Assembly: GCA_002309415.1 (NCBI GenBank)
Contig: DBXC01000007.1
Coordinates: forward strand, 1-64,000
Reading direction: 5' to 3'
Length of the DNA: 64,000 bases
Source: Dehalococcoidia bacterium UBA1222
GTDB taxonomy: Bacteria > Chloroflexota > Dehalococcoidia > Dehalococcoidales > UBA1222
The translations under genes were made by a program, and so were the position numbers. The notes beneath the pieces were generated by a model. The model worked only from the letters and a program-made list of their open reading frames with translations. It was not told where the DNA came from and searched no databases. Positions 24,203 to 33,206 of this stretch are shown here, piece after piece. Numbering within the stretch: position 1 is the stretch's first letter; the number at the start of each line of letters is the position of its first letter.

Positions 24203-24574
24203 TTTTTTTTCGAAAGCAATCTCTTCAGACAACCGTTTGGCCAATGCAACATAGCATCCGGAAACAGTATCTGCTCCCCACATCCTCGCCGTATCTTCAT
24301 CGACAGGGCTATCCTCATTCATATCTAACATGTGAATAACATGCTCTTGTTCGGTGTTATTCAAAGGACAATCCATCGCAAGGCAATGATTACCTACCAA
24401 ACAGGTTTTTTCATCATCCGACAAAACAACTTTCCTAATCATGGATTCTCTTAACACATCGTTCCCGATAATCATATGCCTGACTTTATTTGTATAGGCA
24501 CAAATCCCTATAGAGTAGTTTTGATTACCAGGAAGGGTTAACTCACGCCATGTCGTATCAAATTCTTTCGTCAT
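24125..24574 (-). CDS. hypothetical protein overlapping the MaoC gene tail-to-tail
   Basis: 149 residues, acidic, no signal peptide or membrane segment. It has a Cys-Leu-Val-Gly-Asn-His-Cys-Leu-Ala-Met-Asp-Cys segment near 58-69 and scattered acidic runs in the C-terminal half. No family is recognised. The 78-base antisense overlap with the MaoC gene is large, and the ribosome site is weak. The frame may therefore be shorter in reality or have read through a lost stop; the first 120 residues look like genuine coding sequence. Confidence 0.5.
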   Translation of the reverse strand: MTKEFDTTWRELTLPGNQNYSIGICAYTNKVRHMIIGNDVLRESMIRKVVLSDDEKTCLVGNHCLAMDCPLNNTEQEHVIHMLDMNEDSPVDEDTARMWGADTVSGCYVALAKRLSEEIAFEKKSGTELNSNDPFDMDMSRGILCRDFQ

Positions 24575-24595
24575 AGAACAACCACTTGATCATGC

Positions 24596-24931
24596 TTATT
24601 TTTGGAAAAGATTTCGCAGCGATAAACCTCCGTGACCAGGACCGAATGGTCTATTAGTCTGATGCTCCGCAGGCATTTCCCCTGGAACCTGTTTGTTCCT
24701 GACCATACGCTGCCGACGTTTGCGATTATTCCTGCTTACTACGATAGCACCACCGCCGCCAACGCCCAAAAGGCCGGCTGCCCCGATCCCTGTCGACATA
24801 TCGAGCAACCCGCTTCCGGTATTGTCGCCACCTTCTTGGCCGGCATCAGCGCAGACTACAGTAGTCGGAACAAGTAACAATACCGCGGCCAGGCAGAGCA
24901 CGGTCAGGCACTTTGCTACGTGCCTAACCAT
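24596..24931 (-). CDS. small secreted or membrane protein with glycine-rich second hydrophobic segment
   Basis: About 111 residues. The signal peptide is residues 1-29, ending Val-Val-Cys-Ala. A short acidic Gly/Asn/Ser region follows. A second hydrophobic Gly/Ala-rich segment (about 45-66) precedes Arg-Lys-Arg-Arg, so the C-terminal part is probably cytoplasmic. I start at 24931 because GGAGGAG lies six bases upstream and the ATG overlaps the channel stop (ATGGTTAG). It is probably co-translated with the large MscS channel and could be a small partner of it. No family is recognised. Confidence 0.65.
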   Translation of the reverse strand: MVRHVAKCLTVLCLAAVLLLVPTTVVCADAGQEGGDNTGSGLLDMSTGIGAAGLLGVGGGGAIVVSRNNRKRRQRMVRNKQVPGEMPAEHQTNRPFGPGHGGLSLRNLFQK

Positions 24932-27900
24932 CTCCATCTCCTCCGTCTCCCATATCTTTGGTAAGAATCCTCTGTTCCGCAACAAACTCTTCTGAGAACA
25001 TAGATTCGTTTGTAGATACTTCCTTCCTTTCCTGTGCAGCGTAAGAAACTGTGACCTGCGGGAACGGAATGTTAACATTATGTCTATTGAAAGCAATAAA
25101 CAGTTCTCGGTTAAGATCTCGGGCGAGCTGGATCCTGTCCTCTTCCTCACACTGAGCTAAGATCCTGATTACAACGGCACTGTCGTCCAGTCTGAGGACA
25201 CCTTTATAGAAAGGACCGTCAGTGATCGCGGGCAATCGTTCTCGGATATTCGGGAACTCTTCACGAAGAACAGCTTCCACTCGTTCTATGGATTCGTTAT
25301 AACTGATACCGACATCGCTAACAGCAAATGATGACTCTTTAGTCATGTTCAAGATGCCAGAGATATCGCTGTTATTGAAGATCTTGACGTTATTTTCGTT
25401 GACATCCTCAACCTTTGTCGTACGGATACCGATATCGATAACCTTGCCTCGGAAATCTCCGATGGTAATGAAGTCACCGACCTGGAATTCGCCTTCAAAG
25501 ACGATAAAGATACCGGCAAGGATATCACCAATCAAGCTCTGGGCACCGAGACCGACGACGATGGAAAGGATGCCGGCCGACGTCACCAGGGAAGATGTAT
25601 TGATACCAAACAAGTGGCACATATAGAATGCCGCGCCGATTATACTGCCGTATTTGATAACAGACTGAATCAGATTGCCGACAGTCTTGGTCCTCTGTCC
25701 GAGCGCAGAAGTGAGGAATCTGATTATGACGCTGAGGATGTTGGCACCGATCAGCACCATGATCATTATGATGACGCCATATGTGACAGAGAAGATATTG
25801 AACGAAAGATCCCACTGCTGGGAAAGAATAAACGTGATGATGGAATTTGCCGGGAATAACTGTTTTGCAAAAATGAGAGCAATTACTATTGCTATTGCAA
25901 ATATGTACACGCCCTGTTTAAGAACCTGTGCAATCTTTTCTTCTGTAGTACGGTTTCTCCACTTCAGTTTTTCGCCGTCAAGCCTGAGCGATGAAACTTT
26001 GACCTGCTTCGTAGTACCATTGGGCAATGTGATAGTAATCGTACGTCTGGCATCTTCTTCTTTGGCGTATTCTATTGCAGTCTGTAAGTACAGATCATCA
26101 TCTGAACTTGATGATCCCATCAGGAAGAAACCTATGATGATCAGATAGAAGAGTGAAGCCAATGTTGATGCACCGGCCATTATCGGTCGGGCTTCATACA
26201 AAGAGTCAGTGGGGATCAGAACGCCAATATAGTACCCGCTTGCATATCTCAAATTCACAAAGTATCTCTCGCCATTTATTGACTGAAGGCCAGTATATGA
26301 ATTGATAAGTGTCGATGTAGCAATACCGAGATCGGCAGATTTTCTGCCAATGACATAAGCCTCAGGAGCATAGGCAATTGTATAGTCAGGATCATCTTCG
26401 ATTGCCATGAAGAAACCATTATCGGTAACGCTCATGCCATCAAGGATGTATCCGATACTGGTGATCTTGAGAATATCCTGAAGCTGTGTCGGCTCGACTG
26501 TAATCTGCAGTAAACCTCGATGACGGGTAATCTCAGAAGACGGAACCACCACTTCACCATCGACTATGATTCCACGCTTTGCGTCTCTGTCAGACACAAA
26601 GCGAGTAACACCATTATCGTTATATGTGTAGTAATAGAAGACCACGCCTGTGATCTGTTCGACTTCTCCCTTTTCGTTCTCTGAGATCTCCTGAACATAC
26701 ACGTCCCTTTCTGTCAGGATATCTCGGAAAGGATAGGACTGGGCTTCAGGATCTTCTGACAGGACGAAATTCCAGTAGGGTTTATTCGTTGCGATGACCC
26801 TGCCGTTCTCATCGAAAACATAAATCGCATTAAGATCATCTTCTGTACAGATGTTCTGCAGGTTTTCATGATACCTGGCAGTCCAGACAGGATTGCCGTA
26901 ATTATCCAATACTACTTTGTTGTTAGTATCTTTTGCATAATCATAGTGATAGTAATCAAACGGATCATAATTGAAGACAAGCTCTGGAGCGTTTTCCAGC
27001 ATGTATGCAATCAGGTTAGCAGTATCTTCGGACTGTGCAGCATAAAAACCTGAGATGGTATCCACTGTAACCGCATTCTTCTCTAAAACTGTAGAAACTT
27101 CGATCATACGAGCTTCTGATGCTCTGAGGGCTCGAGACAGATTAGAAAGTGTCTGGGCATAGAACGTCACAAAGAATACAATCAGAAGCCCAATCATAAG
27201 ATACGGAAGAGTCTTGCGGCCGATATTCAGGCTCAGGTAGTATGTCTGCTTGAATACTTTGATGACCTTCTTACGGTTGGCCATAAACGTACCGTTCCTG
27301 ATCTCATCGACCTGGACGATAATCATATATGTCACCACAATCAGAAGGCAGACAAAGAATGCCATGACCGACCACGCGACTACGATAGAATTCGAGCCGT
27401 TGATCTCCTCTTCAGACACCACTGCAGCAACGACAGTATTATAGCCATAGACGTCGGAATAGTATGCTCTGGACACACAGTAGTACTCGATATCTTTGAT
27501 AGTCTGGCGCCCTGCATATCCATCCTTCACCGCGTCTTCTGTCAGACCATACAGCAAATAATTTCGCCCGGTCAGGTCTCCCATGGAAGTGCCATCATCA
27601 TAGTATGTAAAAGTCTGAGTCTTAGTATCGACCGAGAAAGTAAAACCTGTAAGACCGACATGGATACCGTTAAGGATGAGTTTTATGTCTTTGATATTCG
27701 ACAGTTCAAAGTCAAGCTTTTCCGTATAAGATGGGATGATGTAATAGGTCCCGGTGAACTGACCGTTATACATGATTGGGTATGAATAAAAGAAGACGGT
27801 CCTGTCTAAACCTTCATCGTTTTTTACGACTGTCTGGACAGGGAAGACACTTGTGATCTCTCCCGTAACAGGATCCTTTTCGGAAGTACCACGTCTATTA

Positions 27901-28418
27901 CCATCTGTCCTCGACAAGTCACGGAACTGAGCTGCTGTAAGAATACCATTCGGGTTAGTGTCACTCTGGATAAGATTATATGCATCTGCAAGTGTATTCA
28001 TCTTGGAGGACAAGAGAACTGTGCCATCCACGCTGGTAAGCATCAGGTCTTCAACACCGGCAGTCTCTACTATTTCCTTCATATAGGTGATAGCTATATC
28101 GTCTCCGGCGGCCCATGCAGCCGGGATATAGTTGAGCTTTCCGTATTCAGCCAGCTGCTCGATCATCTGAACAGAGATCTGGTTTGTCATATGGAAACGA
28201 TCAGTAAGGATATGGACCTGGTTAGAATTGGCTTCAAGGGTAGCTACGACTTCATCGAGGACACGCTCGCTGTCTTCTTTCTGTTTGAGTTGAGCAAAGG
28301 TCGCCTGTCCATAATTGAAAATAAGGATAATGGAGACAATGGCAAAGACAGCCAACATAAGAATGATTGTAGAGTTCCGCAATAATCTGCGGGCTAGTTT
28401 CTTAGACGATTGGTTCAT
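24924..28418 (-). CDS. large MscS mechanosensitive channel with two extracytoplasmic sensor-like regions
   Basis: 1164 residues; ordinary MscS is under 300. An N-terminal helix (about 15-35) is followed by an extracytoplasmic region of about 300 residues, then membrane helices near 350 and 405. A second extracytoplasmic region (about 425-745) follows, then a helix near 760, and further helices from about 845. The MscS pore is at about 944-985, glycine/alanine-rich as in the family, with the beta domain Phe-Gln-Val-Gly-Asp-Phe-Ile near 978 and the cytosolic vestibule to about 1130. The two outer regions resemble Cache-type sensor domains, each flanked by helices; that assignment is by architecture and not by clear motifs. 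AAGGAG precedes the ATG. Confidence 0.88.
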   Translation of the reverse strand: MNQSSKKLARRLLRNSTIILMLAVFAIVSIILIFNYGQATFAQLKQKEDSERVLDEVVATLEANSNQVHILTDRFHMTNQISVQMIEQLAEYGKLNYIPAAWAAGDDIAITYMKEIVETAGVEDLMLTSVDGTVLLSSKMNTLADAYNLIQSDTNPNGILTAAQFRDLSRTDGNRRGTSEKDPVTGEITSVFPVQTVVKNDEGLDRTVFFYSYPIMYNGQFTGTYYIIPSYTEKLDFELSNIKDIKLILNGIHVGLTGFTFSVDTKTQTFTYYDDGTSMGDLTGRNYLLYGLTEDAVKDGYAGRQTIKDIEYYCVSRAYYSDVYGYNTVVAAVVSEEEINGSNSIVVAWSVMAFFVCLLIVVTYMIIVQVDEIRNGTFMANRKKVIKVFKQTYYLSLNIGRKTLPYLMIGLLIVFFVTFYAQTLSNLSRALRASEARMIEVSTVLEKNAVTVDTISGFYAAQSEDTANLIAYMLENAPELVFNYDPFDYYHYDYAKDTNNKVVLDNYGNPVWTARYHENLQNICTEDDLNAIYVFDENGRVIATNKPYWNFVLSEDPEAQSYPFRDILTERDVYVQEISENEKGEVEQITGVVFYYYTYNDNGVTRFVSDRDAKRGIIVDGEVVVPSSEITRHRGLLQITVEPTQLQDILKITSIGYILDGMSVTDNGFFMAIEDDPDYTIAYAPEAYVIGRKSADLGIATSTLINSYTGLQSINGERYFVNLRYASGYYIGVLIPTDSLYEARPIMAGASTLASLFYLIIIGFFLMGSSSSDDDLYLQTAIEYAKEEDARRTITITLPNGTTKQVKVSSLRLDGEKLKWRNRTTEEKIAQVLKQGVYIFAIAIVIALIFAKQLFPANSIITFILSQQWDLSFNIFSVTYGVIIMIMVLIGANILSVIIRFLTSALGQRTKTVGNLIQSVIKYGSIIGAAFYMCHLFGINTSSLVTSAGILSIVVGLGAQSLIGDILAGIFIVFEGEFQVGDFITIGDFRGKVIDIGIRTTKVEDVNENNVKIFNNSDISGILNMTKESSFAVSDVGISYNESIERVEAVLREEFPNIRERLPAITDGPFYKGVLRLDDSAVVIRILAQCEEEDRIQLARDLNRELFIAFNRHNVNIPFPQVTVSYAAQERKEVSTNESMFSEEFVAEQRILTKDMGDGGDGDG

Positions 28419-28539
28419 ACCTTGCTCCTTGTAATAATAGCCAGCTATAGGTCACCTGTGAGCCTCGAGTGCCTTTCCATATTGCCTTATTTTATCGTGA
28501 GAGAATGGTATTTAACAATAATAACTTAACTATTTGGCT

Positions 28540-28800
28540 TTATTTACCGAAAAGACCCTTCAAAAAACTTTTCTTTTCGACCTCTTGTGTGTCTACAGAA
28601 AGGATCTTATAACCGATTTCGCCCAAGGCCTTTCCGACCTTTTCTATATCGATAGGAGCGTCTGAGAGAATGACCGCCTGACCAGCCTTATGGGAAGATG
28701 ACACCTTTTTGATCTTAATACAGTTTCTAATGGCTTGATTTACATGGGCTTCGCACATATCACACATCATGCCGTCTATCTTGAGTGTTGTTTCTATCAT
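28540..28800 (-). CDS. heavy-metal-associated (HMA) domain protein
   Basis: 86 residues. The metal-binding loop Gly-Met-Met-Cys-Asp-Met-Cys lies at 10-16, with the alternating strand-helix pattern of HMA/copper-chaperone domains and a basic C-terminal extension. It binds a soft metal ion, usually Cu(I) or Zn. It is the last gene of the feo operon, 60 bases after the FeoB-associated protein, suggesting a metal-handling role alongside ferrous uptake. Confidence 0.85.
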   Translation of the reverse strand: MIETTLKIDGMMCDMCEAHVNQAIRNCIKIKKVSSSHKAGQAVILSDAPIDIEKVGKALGEIGYKILSVDTQEVEKKSFLKGLFGK

Positions 28801-28860
28801 TTAGCTTTCTCCCTCGCACATAAAGAAGAAAGGGGAGTTTTGAGCTCCCCTTTCTTTGAA

Positions 28861-29031
28861 TCATTTTTTGTGACATTCACCGTGTAGGGCACAGTGAGCA
28901 CAACTATTGCCGCAGGTCGACTTCCCCTGCTGTTTCTGTCTTATCAAATAGACAATGATCGCTGCTACAATCGCTATCAAAAAAAGCGATATAACTATGT
29001 TACCTATATTCGCAGCAAACCAAGCACCCAT
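28861..29031 (-). CDS. FeoB-associated Cys-rich membrane protein
   Basis: A 56-residue protein, easily missed because of its size. One membrane helix (about 8-30) is followed by a basic stretch and a cysteine group Thr-Cys-Gly-Asn-Ser-Cys-Ala-His-Cys-Ala-Leu-His...Cys-His. This is the pattern of the small FeoB-associated proteins found next to feoB in many anaerobes. The ATG is 18 bases after the FeoB stop, with AAAGGA before it. It probably works with FeoB at the membrane in ferrous iron uptake. Confidence 0.87.
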   Translation of the reverse strand: MGAWFAANIGNIVISLFLIAIVAAIIVYLIRQKQQGKSTCGNSCAHCALHGECHKK

Positions 29032-29048
29032 CTGTTTTTCCTTTTATC

Positions 29049-31508
29049 CTATTTTACCTTAACTGAAAGCGTAGTGGCTTCTTTGTAAGGCCTGACCAGC
29101 AGATAGATCATTGCGGCAAGAAGGAGAACCGCAACGATCAGACCGATCACGTTAAGATCACCTGTAAAGACAGAACCGATCTGATAAACCATCAGTGAAA
29201 CGATATAAGCGAAAAGACACTGATAACCGATTGCAAACCATGTCCACTTGCCATTGTTCATCTCTCGCTTGATGGCACCAATAGCAGCGAAACACGGAGC
29301 GCAAAGAAGGTTGAAGAGCAGGAATGAGAAACCGGCCAAGCTGGAGAAAGCGGCAGCAATATTGACGATGGCTTTTACGCCGTCGCCGGCATAAAGGATA
29401 CCCATCGTACCAACGATGTTTTCTTTGGCGACAAGGCCTGTGAACGCTGAAACAGCAGCCTGCCAGTTGCCCCAGCCAAGAGGTGCGAAGATCCAGGCAA
29501 TGGCATTACCGATAGCAGCCAGGATGGAGGAACCTAACTCATCGTCACCGAGCATGCCGAAGGATCCGTCGACAAAACCAAATCTGGAAGTAAACCAGAC
29601 AAAGATTGTGGAAAGCAGGATGATAGTTCCGGCTTTCTTAATGAAACTCCAGCCGCGTTCCCAAGTCGATTTAAGAACGTTGCCAAGAGTAGGCATATGA
29701 TATGCAGGAAGCTCCATTACGAAGGGAGCAGGTTCACCGGCAAACATCTTGGTCTTCTTCAAGATGATACCGGAGACGATAATAGCAGCCATACCGATGA
29801 AGTAGGCAGAGGTCGAGACCCATGCGCTACCGCCAAAGAACGCTCCGGCGATCATACCGATGAACGGGAGCTTGGCGCTACAAGGAATGAATGTAGTGGT
29901 CATGATCGTCATTCGTCGATCACGTTCACTTTCGATAGTTCGGGATGCCATGATACCGGGAACACCGCAGCCGGTACCGACAAGCATAGGAATAAAGCTC
30001 TTGCCGGAAAGGCCCAGTCTGCGGAAAATCCTGTCGAGGACAAAGGCAATTCGGGCCATGTAACCACAAGCCTCAAGGATAGACAGGAGGAAGAAGAGGA
30101 CGAGCATCTGAGGCACGAAACCAAGGACTGAGCCCACACCAGCAATGATACCATCAAGGATAAGGCTAGTGAGCCATTCAGATGCATTGAGTTTTTCTAA
30201 GAGACTGCCAACAAGGGCGGGAATACCAGGGACCCAGATGCCGAAATCGGCAGGATCCGGCGCAGTATAATCTAGCTCATCCATTGTCTTGACTGCGTCA
30301 GCCAGGTCCTCGCCGGTGAAAGTGACTTCTTCGACCACCAAGGTCTCTTCATCTTCTATCTCGATGGTTGCCGTGGCGTCAGCAGGGATCTCAGCCGCTT
30401 TGGCTTTGATCAGTTCTGCATCGAGCTCCTCCATGTCGATCTCTCCGCCGAGGAAAGCATCTATGGCATTGTAAGCATCAGTATATCGTTCATTTACCTC
30501 TTCGTATGGCTTAGTACCAATAGTGAACAGGTGATAGCCATCTCCAAAGAGGCCGTCATTAGCCCAATCGGTTGCCTTAGTACCGATCGAGACGGGCGAT
30601 GAGCCCATAGCAATGAAATAGACCAGGAACATGATGACCATAAAGATCGGAAGGCCGAGCCACCTGTTGGTGACGATACGGTCGATCTTATCTGAGACAG
30701 TCATGCCTGCAGCGTTCTTTTTCTTGTAACAGCCCTTTAAGATCTGGGCGATATAAACATAGCGTTCGTTAGTAATGATGGACTCTGCATCATCGTCAAG
30801 TTCAGTTTCAGCAGCAGCGATATCCTTTTCGATGTGGTCCAAAGTATCCTGAGGGATATTGAGTTTTTCAAGGACCTTGGAATCTCGTTCAAAGATCTTG
30901 ATAGCAAACCATCTCTGCTGTTCCAAAGGCATATCGTGGACCGTTGCCTCTTCGATATGAGCAATGGCATGCTCGACAGGACCAGAGAACTTGTGCATGG
31001 GAACGGTCTTGGTGCCCTTGGCCGCAGCGATTGCTGCTTCCGCCGCATCCATGACACTCTCGCCCTTAAGCGCGCTGATCTCTACGATCTTGCAGCCCAG
31101 CTGTCGGGAGAGTTCTTCGGTATTGATCTTATCGCCGTTCTTCCGGACGATATCCATCATGTTGACAGCGAGTACTACCGGAATACCGAGCTCGGTAAGC
31201 TGAGTGGTGAGATACAGGTTCCTTTCAAGATTGGTGCCGTCTACGATATTGAGGATCGCATCCGGTCTTTCGTTGATAAGATAATTTCGGGCTACGACTT
31301 CTTCCAATGTATACGGAGAGAGAGAATAGATGCCAGGAAGATCCATGATAACGACATCATCATGTTTCTTGAGCTTACCTTCTTTCTTTTCTACCGTGAC
31401 GCCGGGCCAGTTGCCGACGAATTGATTGGAACCAGTCAAAGCGTTGAACAGGGTGGTCTTACCGCTGTTCGGGTTGCCCGCTAAGGCTATCTTGATTTGA
31501 CTATCCAT
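29049..31508 (-). CDS. feoB: ferrous iron transport protein B
   Basis: 819 residues. The N-terminal G domain has Gly-Asn-Pro-Asn-Ser-Gly-Lys-Thr (10-17), Asp-Leu-Pro-Gly near 57 and Asn-x2-Asp near 115. A GDI-like helical part extends to about 270. The membrane domain begins near 285, with an acidic insertion of about 95 residues (roughly 330-425) rich in Glu/Asp between the first helices. Gate motifs follow, including Gly-Thr-Gly-Cys-Gly-Val-Pro-Gly near 513 and Pro-Cys-Ser-Ala-Lys-Leu-Pro near 545. It imports Fe(II) with the two FeoA proteins upstream. The acidic insertion is a variation I have not placed in a known subfamily. Confidence 0.96.
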   Translation of the reverse strand: MDSQIKIALAGNPNSGKTTLFNALTGSNQFVGNWPGVTVEKKEGKLKKHDDVVIMDLPGIYSLSPYTLEEVVARNYLINERPDAILNIVDGTNLERNLYLTTQLTELGIPVVLAVNMMDIVRKNGDKINTEELSRQLGCKIVEISALKGESVMDAAEAAIAAAKGTKTVPMHKFSGPVEHAIAHIEEATVHDMPLEQQRWFAIKIFERDSKVLEKLNIPQDTLDHIEKDIAAAETELDDDAESIITNERYVYIAQILKGCYKKKNAAGMTVSDKIDRIVTNRWLGLPIFMVIMFLVYFIAMGSSPVSIGTKATDWANDGLFGDGYHLFTIGTKPYEEVNERYTDAYNAIDAFLGGEIDMEELDAELIKAKAAEIPADATATIEIEDEETLVVEEVTFTGEDLADAVKTMDELDYTAPDPADFGIWVPGIPALVGSLLEKLNASEWLTSLILDGIIAGVGSVLGFVPQMLVLFFLLSILEACGYMARIAFVLDRIFRRLGLSGKSFIPMLVGTGCGVPGIMASRTIESERDRRMTIMTTTFIPCSAKLPFIGMIAGAFFGGSAWVSTSAYFIGMAAIIVSGIILKKTKMFAGEPAPFVMELPAYHMPTLGNVLKSTWERGWSFIKKAGTIILLSTIFVWFTSRFGFVDGSFGMLGDDELGSSILAAIGNAIAWIFAPLGWGNWQAAVSAFTGLVAKENIVGTMGILYAGDGVKAIVNIAAAFSSLAGFSFLLFNLLCAPCFAAIGAIKREMNNGKWTWFAIGYQCLFAYIVSLMVYQIGSVFTGDLNVIGLIVAVLLLAAMIYLLVRPYKEATTLSVKVK

Positions 31509-31562
31509 GACTTTTTTATTTCTCCCCTTGGTTAGTTATATCTAACCATAAATACAAAAAAA

Positions 31563-31784
31563 TTATTCGACCTCAATCATTTCGGTATCAGCTTTACGCA
31601 AAGAAAGCTCATAACCGCGTACGGTGACTTCCATCGGATCGCCCAACGGAGCAACCTTACGTACATACACTTCAGTGCCTTTGGTGATGCCCATATCCAT
31701 GATTCGGCGTTTTACTGGGCCTTCACCATGGAGCTTGACGACCTTAACTGTCTCGCCAATCTGTACATCTCGCAGTGTTTTCAT
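31563..31784 (-). CDS. feoA: FeoA-type protein, copy 1
   Basis: 73 residues with the SH3-like FeoA fold: Gly-Glu-Thr-Val-Lys-Val-Val-Lys-Leu, Arg-Arg-Ile-Met-Asp-Met-Gly-Ile-Thr-Lys-Gly, and Val-Arg-Gly-Tyr-Glu-Leu-Ser-Leu-Arg at the end. It probably contacts the FeoB G domain. It sits 54 bases before feoB and 39 bases after the second FeoA gene in the same operon. Confidence 0.92.
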   Translation of the reverse strand: MKTLRDVQIGETVKVVKLHGEGPVKRRIMDMGITKGTEVYVRKVAPLGDPMEVTVRGYELSLRKADTEMIEVE

Positions 31785-31823
31785 TAATAACTCCTTAAAA
31801 CCTGACCCTAATCACAGCAGTTA

Positions 31824-32036
31824 TTAGACAAAGATCTTCTTTGCCATTTCTTCGCTGACTGCGACGCGGGTATCTTTAACTTTAACAATCACATTTCCGC
31901 TCAGAGTGGAAATGATTGTAGCTGAACTGCCGGCAACAAAACCCAAGTCGGCCAGATGCTGCCTGACTTCCGGAGAGCCGCCGACTCTCATGATTATGTT
32001 TTCTTCGCCTACATTGGCTAAAGTGATCGGCATCAT
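31824..32036 (-). CDS. feoA: FeoA-type protein, copy 2
   Basis: 70 residues. Short FeoA fold with Arg-Gln-His-Leu-Ala-Asp-Leu-Gly-Phe-Val-Ala-Gly and Ser-Gly-Asn-Val-Ile-Val-Lys-Val-Lys. It is the first gene of the feo operon. Two FeoA proteins with one FeoB are common in anaerobes. The promoter and a likely metal-dependent repressor site are directly upstream at 32055-32108. Confidence 0.9.
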   Translation of the reverse strand: MMPITLANVGEENIIMRVGGSPEVRQHLADLGFVAGSSATIISTLSGNVIVKVKDTRVAVSEEMAKKIFV

Positions 32037-32054
32037 AATCGTGCATTACTCCAA

Positions 32055-32108
32055 GTTAAACTGCTTTAACATTTACTAGAGTTTAATGCGACTAATTACG
32101 AATGTCAA
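32055..32108 (-). promoter_or_regulatory. feo promoter with overlapping inverted-repeat operator
   Basis: On the minus strand TTGACA (32103-32108), a 17-base spacer and TAAACT (32080-32085) form the promoter. A 16-base dyad, GTTAAACTGCTTTAAC (32055-32070, plus strand), lies just downstream of the -10. A longer-spaced repeat, TTAAACT/AGTTTAA, also spans the -10. Such sites suit an iron-responsive repressor of the DtxR/IdeR or Fur type; the regulator itself is not in the window. Confidence 0.6.
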
Positions 32109-32131
32109 CAAGAGAATAAAAGTAATAGTAT

Positions 32132-33121
32132 CTAACAGCAGAGCTTGAGATTAGGCATGACATCCAGATCCATAGAGGACTCATAGCCCGCAATGAATCT
32201 GAAGTAACCGGCAGATGCGACCATAGCGGCATTATCGGTACAGAGGCCCCTGGGAGGCATAACGACTCTGACAGGGGATTCTTTTACAATGGTTTCGCGA
32301 AGAGCACTGTTGGCAGCAACACCACCAGAAAGAATGATGGTCTTGGCATTATATTGTCTGGCAGCCATGATGGTCTTCTTGACCAAAGTGTCCACTACTG
32401 AATACTGGAACGATGCACAGATATCTGGAACGCTGGCAGGAAGCTCTTTCTCACACATTCTGTAAATATGAGTCTTCACCCCGCTGAAACTGAAATCGTA
32501 CGGCTCAGACAACACTGCCTGAGGCAAATCGATTATAGGCTTGCCTTTTTGTGCTTCCCTGTCTATCGCAGGACCGCCAGGATATCCCAGATCGAGCAAC
32601 CTAGCCACTTTATCAAAAGCTTCACCGACAGCATCATCACGAGTGCTTCCCAGCATCTTATACTTGCCATGTCCTGTCATCAGCATAAGATCGGTATGTC
32701 CTCCAGAAACTGTCAGACAAATAAGCGGGAAAACAGGGATCTCGCCACTTAGCCAATTGGCATAGATATGACCTTCCATGTGGTTGATCCCCACCAGCGG
32801 TAGGCCCGCAGAAAAAGCAACAGCCTTGGCAGCACTGACACCCACCAACAAGGATCCGGCAAGTCCCGGTCCATAGGATACTGCAACAGCAGCGATATCT
32901 TTCCAATCCGCGCCGGCATCAGACAATGACTGCTTGACCACCGGAGACACAGCCTCAAGGTGTGCGCGCGACGCCACCTCGGGGACCACTCCGCCGAATT
33001 TGGTGTGGATCGATATCTGCGATGCAACAACATTGGAAAGGATCATGGTCCCATCTTCCACTATCGATGCAGCAGTTTCGTCGCAGGAACTTTCTATACC
33101 CAGTATCTTCAACGTGTTCAA
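32132..33121 (-). CDS. tsaD: tRNA threonylcarbamoyladenosine synthase subunit TsaD
   Basis: 329 residues, the normal length. Motifs include Gly-Ile-Glu-Ser-Ser-Cys-Asp-Glu-Thr (8-16), [11 protein letters not shown] near 44-54, metal-ligand His-Met-Glu-Gly-His near 113-117, and Val-Ser-Gly-Gly-His-Thr near 137-142. It makes the t6A modification at position 37 of ANN-decoding tRNAs with TsaB/C/E. Divergent from sdaA, it is followed directly by the feo promoter. Confidence 0.96.
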   Translation of the reverse strand: MNTLKILGIESSCDETAASIVEDGTMILSNVVASQISIHTKFGGVVPEVASRAHLEAVSPVVKQSLSDAGADWKDIAAVAVSYGPGLAGSLLVGVSAAKAVAFSAGLPLVGINHMEGHIYANWLSGEIPVFPLICLTVSGGHTDLMLMTGHGKYKMLGSTRDDAVGEAFDKVARLLDLGYPGGPAIDREAQKGKPIIDLPQAVLSEPYDFSFSGVKTHIYRMCEKELPASVPDICASFQYSVVDTLVKKTIMAARQYNAKTIILSGGVAANSALRETIVKESPVRVVMPPRGLCTDNAAMVASAGYFRFIAGYESSMDLDVMPNLKLCC

Positions 33122-33206
33122 ACCAATCTGTTATACGTAATAATCCTCGGAATATTATATATTATTATTGGACTTGAAATATGTCCGATACGGGAGAAGA
33201 TCCGTC

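Noticed and set aside
28894..29088. Plus-strand frame overlapping the FeoB-associated gene
   Set aside because: It is antisense to the small cysteine-rich membrane protein gene, which fits the feo operon by position, motif and ribosome site.
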